NCBI RefSeq assembly: GCF_016908325.1
Contig: NZ_JAFBDR010000003.1
Coordinates: 1-64,000 of the forward strand
From: Aquibacillus albus
GTDB lineage: Bacteria; Bacillota; Bacilli; Bacillales; Amphibacillaceae
Direction: 5' to 3'
DNA: 64,000 nucleotides
Shown: positions 15,074-22,829 of the stretch, piece after piece
How positions within the stretch are numbered: position 1 is the stretch's first letter
How the letters are laid out: every line of letters starts with the position of its first letter
Translations under genes and position numbers: made by a program
Notes under the pieces: model-generated
Seen by the model: the letters and a program-made list of their open reading frames with translations, nothing else
Database searches by the model: none
What the model was told of the DNA's origin: nothing

Positions 15074-17455
15074 TTATTGAAGTAACTGAAGTACTCCTTG
15101 TGGTTGTTGATTGGCTTGCTTTGCCGCTATGTCTTTCGATCATAGAATAGACTATATCTTCACCCACAACCATTGCATTTGTGGGGCTAGGCACTTCGAA
15201 TGGCTTTTGCCACCCTACGAGATTCATAGTCATAGTTTTCACCTTAGACCGTGTTCTCTAGTCGTTGAACCTTCTCCAGCATTTCTGCACAGGAGCTTGG
15301 CTGCTGATTATCCATGTATCTCTTTCCTTTTTGAACCATCACGCTTGCTGTTTTCCAACTACGTTGTGGTGGATAGAGTTTTAGGAAGTTCCAGCAATTC
15401 ACCTAGTTATGCTCTTATCCATTACTAGATAAGACGCCCTGCGAATAGTTATTGTAGTAGTTGCAATATGCCTTGGGGCGCACTATTCGCTTGAGCCAAC
15501 ATTGCTTGTGCTGCTTGGCCAAGAATTGAATTCTTTGTTTGGTTCATCATTTCTTTCGCCATCGTGCGAACATTTATTTTCATAAATGACTAGACTATAT
15601 CTTCACCCTCTAGCACTCTAGTAGGGGTCGGGCACTTCGGCTTCACAATGTTGAACCTACATTGCTTTCACCTATGGATTTCATCATCATAGCTTTCGCC
15701 TTAGATGGTTTATCCTAGTCGTTGAACCTTCTCCAGAGTTTCCTCACAGGAGCTTGGCTGCTGATTGCCCAATCTTTTCTTTTTTTAACCATCACGCCTG
15801 TCGTTTCCAACTACGTTGTGGTAAGAAAAACTTTAGGAGTTTCCAGCAATTCACCCGATTATAATCTCTAGCCGTTACCAGCTAGGACGACTGTGACTAT
15901 TCCTGCTTATGCAGCAGCTAAGTCATAATCTACGTCACGGACACGCGATTCCGCAGCAGTTAAGTTTTCAGAAGATGTACCTAAGTTATTGATTGTGTGA
16001 TCTAAACGGTTTTGATAAGCACCCAGTTTAGAACGTTCCGCAGATACTGATTCAATAGCATTTTGTATGTCAGTAATAGCATCATTTGCTTTTTCATGAT
16101 CAGATAAATCAATGGACTCAACTCCAAGAGCCTGAGCTCTCATATCTCTCATAGCAATTGTCATTGATTGATCTTCGTTAGCTCCTATTTGCATTTTTAA
16201 AGCTTCACCAGAAACTGTAAATGCAGCACTATCAGTACCATCAGATAAAGTATTATCTACTGATAATTGAAAAGCTCCAAGATCAACTTTTCCGTCTGTT
16301 GAAGTTACAGTCTTGTTAGTCACTTCACCTGTAACATTATTAGTTAAAGAATAAGTTGACTTTACTCCCGATTCGAATACTGTAGTACCGTTACCGGTAA
16401 TAGCTCCACCTGAAATAGTAATTTCGTTTCCATTTCCACTGTCCAAAACAAAGTCAGAACCAACAGCTTGATCGTCTAGTGTATCAATAACAGAACCGTC
16501 ACTTTTCATTAGTGTAACTTTTTTATCTGAGTTTGAGCCATTTTCTACCTTAATTTGATATGATTCATTCACATCAAAGTTAGCTCCACCAGTTAAATCT
16601 ATAGCAGCAGCAGTTAGACCTGTTCCGTTACCAGAAACATTATCAGCTTCTATAGAAGTGGAAGCAGTAGTTAAATCGTAAGTTCCAACCTCTGTATCTG
16701 TCATAACTTCAGCTTTTAATACTGAAGTATTGGTATTGTCTAGAGCCACACTCTGACCTTGAGTTCCATCTAATAGAGATTTAGTATTAAACTCAGTATT
16801 ATTACCAATTCTATCTATTTCATCAACTAATTGATTTACTTCCTTCTGTATTTCTCCACGGTCTGAGTCGTTTAATGTATCATTTGATGCTTGAACAGAA
16901 AGTTCACGCATACGTTGTAGGATACTGTGAGTTTCATTAAGTGCACCTTCAGCTGTTTGAATCATAGAAATCAATTTTGTTATCGCAGTGGATTTTAACC
17001 ATTGCTTCTTTACGTTTCCATAAAGTTCAGATCATATCTTCATCCAATTTGGATGCCCCGCGCTCGTGGGTGGTTTATTGGTACGGCTCCTCATCACCTG
17101 ATCGTTACACCTTCCTAATTACTTTTCGCCAATTCATTAGGCTTGGCTCGGTATTGCCCACCATCCATCTCTGAGATTGGTTTGGGGTTCTACCGAATTC
17201 ACGGAGTTTTCATCTAAACATTACTGCTTAGAGCGGCATTTCTAGTTTACCGTCTTGGGCGTTACTTTGCGCCTGATCCAAACCACGAATTTGTCCACGC
17301 ATTTTTTCAGAGATTGCAAGACCCGCTGCATCATCTCCAGCCTTATTAATACGAAGACCTGAAGATAATTTCTCCATTGAATTACTTTGTGCATTGTTTG
17401 CTGCGCCTAACTGACGATATGTGTTAAGTGCTGCAATGTTGTGATTAATTCTCAT
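15074..17455 (-). CDS. hag: flagellin, coding sequence split by three group I introns
   Basis: Minus-strand exons are 17455-17249, 16971-15928, 15562-15494 and 15118-15074 (69, 348, 23 and 14 codons). Joined, they give a 454-residue flagellin: [17 protein letters not shown] at the N-terminus, junctions NAQDG|ISMIQT, RVRDVD|MAKEMM and AMLA|QANQQ, and the tail PQGVLQLLQ. All junctions fall between codons. Each 5' exon ends in T and each intron ends in G. The variable surface domain lies entirely in exon 2. Flagellin polymerises into the filament after export with FliS. The gene has a sigma-D promoter and a CsrA hairpin in its leader. Without splicing, introns 1 and 2 give stops within six codons. 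Intron 3 instead supplies a complete alternative tail. Confidence 0.9.
15119..15493 (-). ncRNA. group I intron 3 of hag, carrying an alternative flagellin tail
   Basis: This 375-base intron lies between AMLA (codon GCT) and QANQQ. P1 can form between exon GCT plus the first intron bases and ACTATTCGCAGGGC (U.G at the splice site; GCGAATAGT pairs perfectly with ACTATTCGC). Core: P7 strands GACTA (15263-15259) and TAGTC (15154-15150), then a CTATG/CATAG hairpin and the terminal G at 15119. Its first 45 bases encode [14 protein letters not shown] and a stop in frame with exon 3. The core is clearly related to intron 2, with long identical blocks such as CAGCAGCCAAGCTCCTGTG. Confidence 0.88.
15449..15493 (-). 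other. intron-borne duplicate of the flagellin C-terminal codons
   Basis: Starting exactly at the 5' splice site, 14 codons and TAA continue exon 3 in frame: [14 protein letters not shown]. The downstream exon 4 reads [14 protein letters not shown]. Eleven of 14 residues are identical, while about a third of the bases differ, including seven synonymous codon changes. Retained-intron and spliced products would both be 454 residues long. Confidence 0.85.
15563..15927 (-). ncRNA. group I intron 2 of hag
   Basis: This 365-base intron lies between RVRDVD and MAKEMM. The 5' exon ends GTAGAT. P1 can be drawn as GAT plus TATGACT pairing with AGTCACAGTC, with the splice-site U opposite G. P7 strands are GACTA (15720-15716) and TAGTC (15597-15593). 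A hairpin CATTTATG...AAATG and TTCGCACG end the intron, with the last G at 15563. No ORF of size lies inside. If not spliced, translation stops after YDLAAA. Confidence 0.88.
16972..17248 (-). ncRNA. group I intron 1 of hag
   Basis: This compact 277-base intron lies between NAQDG and ISMIQT. P1 pairs exon CGGT with GCCG (U.G at the splice site). The P/Q-type segment GGGCAATACCGAGCCAAGCC, the R-type segment GGTGTAACGATCAGG and the S-type segment GAAGATATGATC are all present, with P7 GATCA (17103-17099) and TGATC (17034-17030). The terminal G is at 16972. It differs from introns 2 and 3 and must have arrived separately. If not spliced, translation stops after KLEMPL. Confidence 0.87.
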
Positions 17456-17486
17456 TTAAAAATTCCTCCCTGATTATATAAATTGC

Positions 17487-17500
17487 CCACATCCTTGTGG
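17487..17500 (-). promoter_or_regulatory. CsrA-binding hairpin in the hag leader
   Basis: On the minus strand, CCACAAGGATGTGG forms a 5-base stem presenting AGGA in the loop and contains ACAAGGATGT, a match to the CsrA consensus. A second GGA is in the hag Shine-Dalgarno sequence (GGGAGGA, just before 17455). This two-site layout is the known CsrA repression mechanism of hag in B. subtilis. Confidence 0.8.
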
Positions 17501-17511
17501 TTATCACTAAC

Positions 17512-17537
17512 GTACTAAAGTCGGCCGCCGATAGTAC
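17512..17537 (-). promoter_or_regulatory. stem-loop at the 5' end of the hag leader
   Basis: The arms GTACTA and TAGTAC enclose an inner GC-rich hairpin (TCGGCGGCCGA). It begins close to the expected transcription start and probably protects the 5' end of this abundant mRNA. Confidence 0.5.
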
Positions 17538-17557
17538 CATTTAGCTTTACACTTATA

Positions 17558-17584
17558 ATATCGGAAGGAATAATGAGATGTTTA
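17558..17584 (-). promoter_or_regulatory. sigma-D promoter of hag
   Basis: On the minus strand, TAAA, 15 bases, then TCCGATAT. The TAA of the -35 element is the stop codon of csrA (17582-17584). Confidence 0.85.
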
Positions 17585-17812
17585 ATCATTTTTTGTATTA
17601 TTTTTCAATAAATGTAATAAATCTGTCGAAACCGAGGCTGCTTCACTATTTTGCTCTTGTATATCCAAGTATACTTCCATTCGGTGAATATCAACATGCT
17701 TTGGTGCAGAAATGCCTAACTTAATTTGATCACCATCAATTCCCAATACCTTTACTTCAATTTCATCACCAATTTTAATGGCCTCGTTTATTCTTCTTGT
17801 CAGAACAAGCAT
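17582..17812 (-). CDS. csrA: translational regulator CsrA
   Basis: This 76-residue protein has the canonical N-terminus [24 protein letters not shown] and the RNA-binding strand around [11 protein letters not shown]. CsrA binds GGA motifs in the hag leader and blocks ribosome access; FliW sequesters it when flagellin is exported. It lies two bases after fliW, and its stop codon forms part of the hag promoter. Confidence 0.96.
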   Translation of the reverse strand: MLVLTRRINEAIKIGDEIEVKVLGIDGDQIKLGISAPKHVDIHRMEVYLDIQEQNSEAASVSTDLLHLLKNNTKND

Positions 17813-17814
17813 TG

Positions 17815-18267
17815 TTAATCCTCCTTTACCTGGAAGGATTTATTTTGAGAAAAAATTGCTACTTTTGTAGAAAATTCATTTATATTCGTAATATATTGTT
17901 TTCCTCTTTTTTTAGTATTATTAATAATTATTGGTGCCTGTAAATTTACGGTACTTTCTTCAAAAGGGTCTTTCAAAGAAACAATCGATAAAACGACCAC
18001 ATCTTTTTCCGATTCAATATGTAACAATTCCATTGTATTTTGATCAAGTTCGAACTCATATTCTTTTAGAAAATGATAAGGATTCGTAACAATAAACGCT
18101 AGACTTACATTTGAAATCGACTGAAGCACCTGAAACACTGGATTATCTTCTAAATCTAACAAAGCAAATTCTTTCTCATCTAAGAACCCAGGTATTCCGT
18201 GTGGAAAATGAATAACGTCTTCATCCTTAATCGATATCTCTCCAAAATATTTCGTATTAATATTCAT
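17815..18267 (-). CDS. fliW: flagellar assembly factor FliW
   Basis: This protein has about 150 residues and FliW features: [41 protein letters not shown] and [18 protein letters not shown]. FliW binds both flagellin and CsrA and thereby couples hag translation to secretion. I choose the ATG at 18267 (MNINTKYF) over the one at 18273 because the AAGGA site then has better spacing. Confidence 0.94.
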   Translation of the reverse strand: MNINTKYFGEISIKDEDVIHFPHGIPGFLDEKEFALLDLEDNPVFQVLQSISNVSLAFIVTNPYHFLKEYEFELDQNTMELLHIESEKDVVVLSIVSLKDPFEESTVNLQAPIIINNTKKRGKQYITNINEFSTKVAIFSQNKSFQVKED

Positions 18268-18279
18268 AGTCATCCATCC

Positions 18280-18870
18280 TTAAATTGTTGTTTCAAAATT
18301 AGCCCCGCCCAGATCAAGATTAATAAAATCAATATGTAGCTCATTTCTTTGTTTTAAACTGATATCTACCTCGCCTGGCTTATAGTCAATGTTAGGCTTT
18401 TGGACCGTTGATTCAATGATTGGTTTTCTTGGTTGGATATTAACCTCTACACTACTTGGTTGATAATCTATTTTCACTGCACCTGCCGACGGAATCCAAC
18501 CAATATTAAACTGCTTTGGTTCGTCAAAGCCATTTTCCTTCGCCTGTCTCGCGATTGGGTTTCCGTTATTTTCAATTTTCATTAATTCATCACCTTGGCG
18601 TGCTCTTCTAGCAATCCCTTTCAAAACAGCTTGCTTACCTAGCTGTGCTGCTTCTTCTATTCTCCTTGAAATAGGCTTTAAATCCATGTCTTCCCATGCC
18701 TGTGTTTGATCAATCGTTAATTTAGATGGGGTTCGTTGGATATCCAAATCTGCCTTTGGTTGTTTAATCGTTTGAATAGCGTTATTTTGTTGAATTGATT
18801 GCTGGGCAGGTGTTTGATTAATTTGAATGTTAGCCATCTGTGATTGCAGCCTAATTTGAGGCAATTGCAT
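18280..18870 (-). CDS. yviE: YviE-like protein (DUF6470)
   Basis: This 196-residue protein has repeats of short alternating segments (QIRLQSQMANIQINQTPA; VKIDYQPSSVEVNIQP; VDISLKQRNELHIDF). It is known from the same place (flgL-yviE-fliW) in B. subtilis; its function is not established. It begins 72 bases after flgL and stops just before fliW. Confidence 0.85.
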   Translation of the reverse strand: MQLPQIRLQSQMANIQINQTPAQQSIQQNNAIQTIKQPKADLDIQRTPSKLTIDQTQAWEDMDLKPISRRIEEAAQLGKQAVLKGIARRARQGDELMKIENNGNPIARQAKENGFDEPKQFNIGWIPSAGAVKIDYQPSSVEVNIQPRKPIIESTVQKPNIDYKPGEVDISLKQRNELHIDFINLDLGGANFETTI

Positions 18871-18942
18871 TTTTTCATCACCTTCTTTTCATTAAGGCTA
18901 ATAAAAAACCTTGCCACTTATTGGTGACAAGTGCTTATAGTC

Positions 18943-19854
18943 TTATCGTAAAAAGTCTAATAAGGTTGGTTGAATGACTCTGGAACCTGCTCCTAATGCT
19001 GCACGATGAACGGTCTCTTGATTCGTTAAATTCATAATCACCTTTTCCATATCAGCGTCTTCATTATCAGACATCATTTCATTTGCCGTAATTTCCTGAC
19101 CGGCAATTCGGTTTTCGATTAACTCTACCCGATTCATACGTGCACCAAGATCAGCTCGCTCATCGACAACGTTGTCAATATTCTTATCGATGTTAGCAAT
19201 AGCTTCCTGTATTCCTTGCTGGTCATCGTTCTTCAGTGCGCTAGAAAATGCTTCAATATCTTTAAACAGCTTTTCTCCAAACACCTCATTAGGGTTAATG
19301 TTTACCTTCATCCTTACTCCATCTGACACCTCGATATTTACTGGACCTTCACTTGAAGCAGTCCGGGTAACCATTCCATCCTCACCAACAGTTACTGGTG
19401 GAACTAAATCGCCATTAGTGTCAGGAGTTCCCGTCGTTTTCGTTCCATTAAAAACATATTTGTTATTTACCTTCGTATTAGCAATATCTACTAAGTGTTC
19501 TTTCAGTTGGTCAATTTCAGATGCAATATTGTCACGTTGGCCTTCCTCATAGGTTCCATTACTCCCTTGTACAGCAAGTTCGCGAAGCCGTTGCAATGCC
19601 TGAGTAGCCTCATCCAATGCTGCATCTGAATTATCCATCCAAGTATTTACTTCGGTTATGTTTCGTTGATATTGTTCAATATCCTCTACCTGTGTGCGAT
19701 AGTTCATTCCCTTCATTGCTACAACCGGATCATCAGAAGGTCGATTTACTTTTTTTCCAGTAGAAAGCTGGTCCATATACTTTCCTAGGTTATTATAGCT
19801 ATTGCTTAAATTACGCAGCATATTGTTTGATAACATACTTTGTGTCACTCGCAT
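18943..19854 (-). CDS. flgL: flagellar hook-associated protein 3 FlgL
   Basis: This 303-residue flagellin-like protein has MRVTQSMLSNNMLRNLSNSYNNL and QLSTGKKVNRPSDDPVVA at the N-terminus, and a C-terminal helix ending with ALGAGSRVIQPTLLDFLR. FlgL is the second hook-filament junction protein. It follows flgK by 10 bases. Confidence 0.95.
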   Translation of the reverse strand: MRVTQSMLSNNMLRNLSNSYNNLGKYMDQLSTGKKVNRPSDDPVVAMKGMNYRTQVEDIEQYQRNITEVNTWMDNSDAALDEATQALQRLRELAVQGSNGTYEEGQRDNIASEIDQLKEHLVDIANTKVNNKYVFNGTKTTGTPDTNGDLVPPVTVGEDGMVTRTASSEGPVNIEVSDGVRMKVNINPNEVFGEKLFKDIEAFSSALKNDDQQGIQEAIANIDKNIDNVVDERADLGARMNRVELIENRIAGQEITANEMMSDNEDADMEKVIMNLTNQETVHRAALGAGSRVIQPTLLDFLR

Positions 19855-19864
19855 TGTTAGCCAC

Positions 19865-21451
19865 CTACCTTCCTACTAATCCCATATTGTTAATAATCCG
19901 ATCAAGCATTTCATCTACGGTTGTCATACTACGAGCTGCGGCATTATACGCATGCTGAAACTTAATCATATTCGACATTTCCTCATCCAAAGAAACACCA
20001 CTAACCGATTCTCTATTTTCTTCTACCTGCTGTCTTAAAGTTGTTGCATTTTCTACCATTCGTTTCGATTCTTGTGAAACGACTCCCATTTCACCAATAA
20101 CAGATTCATAGTAGCTTTTAAATGACGTTTCCTCACCTAGACCAACATCGCTTTTTCGAAGTACATCAGCAAGCTCTTCCGCATTGGTACCGTCCCCGCT
20201 ATCGCCATTTTTACTAGCTGCAATATTGTCGCCACTTTCTTTTATTTCATCAGACACACCCAGTGAACGCGCCGTATTACCTACGAAAAAGTCATAATCT
20301 AAATCAGTCTCACCCTTCAAATTCGTACCTTGTGCATGAACTTCATTAAATTCAGTTGCAAGATTAGCGGCCATTTCATCCAAATTACCGAGCATTTCAT
20401 TAAATACACCTTTTGCCTCGCCATCCTCGGTATATCCATTTGTTTCAATCAAAGCTGTCAATTTACCTCTAGAGTTAAAATCACTTCCTGAAACAGCAGT
20501 CACAAGTGATGAATCACTATCAGCTAATTCCTCGGCAGTGTTTTCTGAACCTGTACGATCATTTAAATCCTGTAAATCATTCGGATTATAAAACATAACG
20601 TTCTCTACATTATTGTTATCATCATAACTGATATGCATTTCATTAATAACGTCGACATCATTTTGTTTAACATCGACTAACTTTACACCAGTACCTTTTC
20701 CTTCACGATCCGCTAATTCAATCGATGCTTTCCCCACCGCTGAGGCATCCGGATTCCCATTACTTTTTGTATAGGATACATTAACATTGACAATCGATGA
20801 CAATTGATCAACCAATCGATCTCGTTCGTCATACAAATCGTTTGGCAAATAACCATGTGGCTCAATTTCACCAATTTGCTGGTTTACATTATTAATTTGG
20901 TTAACTAACGAATTGACTTCTTTCTTTGTGACATCCATTTCATTATGTAAATCTGAACGAACACCCTCTAATGAATCCGACAAATAATTGAACGTTTCCG
21001 CGACTGCAATCCCTCGCTGCCGTACAACAGAGCGGGCGCCGGAATCTTCAGGATTAACAGATAAGTCCTGTAACGATTGCCAAAATTGGTCTAGCGTATT
21101 AGATAATCCTTCTTCTGAGGGCTCATTCATAATCCCTTCCATTTGCTTCATCGCATCCGCTTTTGATTCGTAGTATCCGAGTTTGCTATTTTCATCTCGA
21201 AATTGAACATCTAAAAATAAATCCCGAACACGTTCGATTGATCCAGCTTCGACTCCGCTTCCTACTTGACCTGGAATTTGCGGGCGATTTCTAGATGCAG
21301 GAGGATAAGGAGAGGTTTGCTCAAAATTAACCCGTTGACGCGAATACCCTTCTGTATTTGCATTAGCAATATTATGGCTCGTTGTATGTAAAGCAGATTG
21401 TTGGGTAAACAAGGCTCTTTTAGCTACCTCTAAACCATGAAATGATGACAT
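19865..21451 (-). CDS. flgK: flagellar hook-associated protein 1 FlgK
   Basis: The protein has 528 residues. The N-terminal rod/hook helix region (FHGLEVAKRALFTQQSALHTTSHNIANANTEGYSRQRV) and the C-terminal EEMSNMIKFQHAYNAAARSMTTVDEMLD are diagnostic. FlgK makes the first junction ring between hook and filament. It lies in the flgM-flgN-flgK-flgL operon. Confidence 0.96.
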   Translation of the reverse strand: MSSFHGLEVAKRALFTQQSALHTTSHNIANANTEGYSRQRVNFEQTSPYPPASRNRPQIPGQVGSGVEAGSIERVRDLFLDVQFRDENSKLGYYESKADAMKQMEGIMNEPSEEGLSNTLDQFWQSLQDLSVNPEDSGARSVVRQRGIAVAETFNYLSDSLEGVRSDLHNEMDVTKKEVNSLVNQINNVNQQIGEIEPHGYLPNDLYDERDRLVDQLSSIVNVNVSYTKSNGNPDASAVGKASIELADREGKGTGVKLVDVKQNDVDVINEMHISYDDNNNVENVMFYNPNDLQDLNDRTGSENTAEELADSDSSLVTAVSGSDFNSRGKLTALIETNGYTEDGEAKGVFNEMLGNLDEMAANLATEFNEVHAQGTNLKGETDLDYDFFVGNTARSLGVSDEIKESGDNIAASKNGDSGDGTNAEELADVLRKSDVGLGEETSFKSYYESVIGEMGVVSQESKRMVENATTLRQQVEENRESVSGVSLDEEMSNMIKFQHAYNAAARSMTTVDEMLDRIINNMGLVGR

Positions 21452-21468
21452 ACCAGAATCTCCTCTCC

Positions 21469-21957
21469 CTATGCTTTCGAATCAAAAACAGATCGATTGT
21501 TTGATTGTTGTTTCGCACTATTCCCATAATTCATGTTTCGTAAAGTCGGTGAAATCATGTCCATCGTTAGCTGAACAAATTGTAACGATTGCTGGGTTAA
21601 TTCTTGGTTCAACTTTTCTTGTTGTTTTAGTTCAACCATTATTTCCGCTAATTGAGTTGTTGCGTTTTTTAGTAACTCTTTATCAGAATCCTGTTTCAAT
21701 ATTTCTAGCATACTGGAAACATTGATCGCTGCTGGATCTAATTGATTCGTGATTGCCCAATTTTCAACCAGCTTCATCCGCTTTTCTTCCAGCTGATTAA
21801 TTGCTTGTACATGTTTTCGCTCTTGAACCAATAAAGCCTGTAACTGGTCTATACTACCTTTCTTCAGGCTTTCTGTTTTATCCTTCGACAGCTTTAATAA
21901 GCTTTGATGTAGCTGTGTTAATTTATCTAATGCTTCTACGATTGGTTTTACAGACAT
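21469..21957 (-). CDS. flgN: FlgN family export chaperone
   Basis: This protein has about 162 residues, is predicted mostly coiled-coil, and matches the YvyG/FlgN chaperones of FlgK and FlgL (KLTQLHQSLLKLSKDKTESLKKGSIDQLQALLVQERKHV). I use the ATG at 21957, since the TTG at 21963 is too close to the AGGGAG site. It lies 15 bases downstream of flgM. Confidence 0.88.
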   Translation of the reverse strand: MSVKPIVEALDKLTQLHQSLLKLSKDKTESLKKGSIDQLQALLVQERKHVQAINQLEEKRMKLVENWAITNQLDPAAINVSSMLEILKQDSDKELLKNATTQLAEIMVELKQQEKLNQELTQQSLQFVQLTMDMISPTLRNMNYGNSAKQQSNNRSVFDSKA

Positions 21958-21972
21958 AACCAATGTCTCCCT

Positions 21973-22239
21973 CTACGATTGTTTATTCCAAAAATTAATC
22001 ATTTTTTCTGCCGTTTCTTTAGCATCAACACGATAATTTCCAGACTGAACGGCTTGCTTTATTTCATCGACATGCGCTTTTCTAGCTGCTTCAGGCTGAT
22101 CCTTTTCTTGCAGCTTTTTCGCTTGGTCGGAAATTTGCAGCTGATCCTCTTTGTTTGTTTCTTTACTTATCTGTGCTTGCTTTTGCAGTTGTTTTTGATA
22201 TGGATTAAAATTTGTATGGTTTGGACCTTGAATTTTCAA
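21973..22239 (-). CDS. flgM: anti-sigma-D factor FlgM
   Basis: This 88-residue protein has a C-terminal FlgM domain (ARKAHVDEIKQAVQSGNYRVDAKETAEKMINFW). It binds and inhibits sigma-D until the hook is complete. It starts with TTG behind AGAGGTGATC and is preceded by its own sigma-D promoter, which gives autoregulation. Confidence 0.93.
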   Translation of the reverse strand: MKIQGPNHTNFNPYQKQLQKQAQISKETNKEDQLQISDQAKKLQEKDQPEAARKAHVDEIKQAVQSGNYRVDAKETAEKMINFWNKQS

Positions 22240-22281
22240 GATCGATCACCTCTTTCCGTCATTACACATGCTTTACTCATA

Positions 22282-22308
22282 ATATCGGCAGAAAACTATA
22301 AATGTTTA
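22282..22308 (-). promoter_or_regulatory. sigma-D promoter of flgM
   Basis: On the minus strand, TAAA, exactly 15 bases, then GCCGATAT, an exact consensus match. The TAA of the -35 element is the stop codon of the upstream yvyF gene (22306-22308). Confidence 0.9.
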
Positions 22309-22722
22309 GCGATTTTTTTTATCTATTGAAAAATATGTATTACCTGCTCTTCTTTCTTTTCTTTTCCCTAGCTGATCGATTTCTTCCTGTGTTTTTAAGT
22401 CGGAAATGATTTCATCCGAACAATCACCACATAGTCTTCCGGAATTGATGGAATTGCCACAACGTTCACAAGCATACGTTAAATTCGGGAAATTTGATGT
22501 ACGCAAGCGATTTTCTTTTACGAACTTTATAATCAACTCTTCTTTGACACCTGTTGCCTCAACGATTTGAAGAATCGTAGCTTGTCGATTGACTCGTTTT
22601 TTCATAAAATCATAGACGGTACGAAACGCCGCTTCTTCTTCTTTAAAGCAATCAGGACAGATATTCCGATTCGCTTTCACAAATAACGTACCGCACTTGG
22701 GACAGTTTTCTAGTTCTCCCAC
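22306..22722 (-). CDS. yvyF: YvyF family flagellar operon protein (zinc-finger)
   Basis: This 138-residue protein has four CxxC pairs: CPKC and CPDC near the N-terminus and CERC and CGDC in the C-terminal half, enclosing a helix-turn-helix-like centre (RQATILQIVEATGVKEELIIKFVKENRL). It matches the YvyF family found between comF and flgM. It starts with GTG after GGAGGGAT. Its role is unknown. Confidence 0.88.
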   Translation of the reverse strand: MGELENCPKCGTLFVKANRNICPDCFKEEEAAFRTVYDFMKKRVNRQATILQIVEATGVKEELIIKFVKENRLRTSNFPNLTYACERCGNSINSGRLCGDCSDEIISDLKTQEEIDQLGKRKERRAGNTYFSIDKKNR

Positions 22723-22829
22723 TTCTTATCCCTCCGCAACCCTTTTTTCGTCCATTATAGCATAGCCGCACTATCATCTATACTCTATTTTATAGTTTAA
22801 GAGAGAGTTGATAGAGCACTAATCACTTG

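Noticed and set aside
15111-15428. Plus-strand reading frame of about 105 codons within the hag region
   Set aside because: It lies antisense inside intron 3, has no ribosome-binding site, and is explained by intron structure.
15907-16974. Separate flagellin gene lacking an N-terminus, next to a truncated flagellin at 17228-17455
   Set aside because: The two pieces and two short 3' pieces join without loss at group I splice junctions, so this is one split gene, not a broken gene pair.
17512-17537. Riboswitch in the hag leader
   Set aside because: It is a simple stem at the transcript start with a CsrA hairpin downstream; no known ligand-binding architecture is visible.
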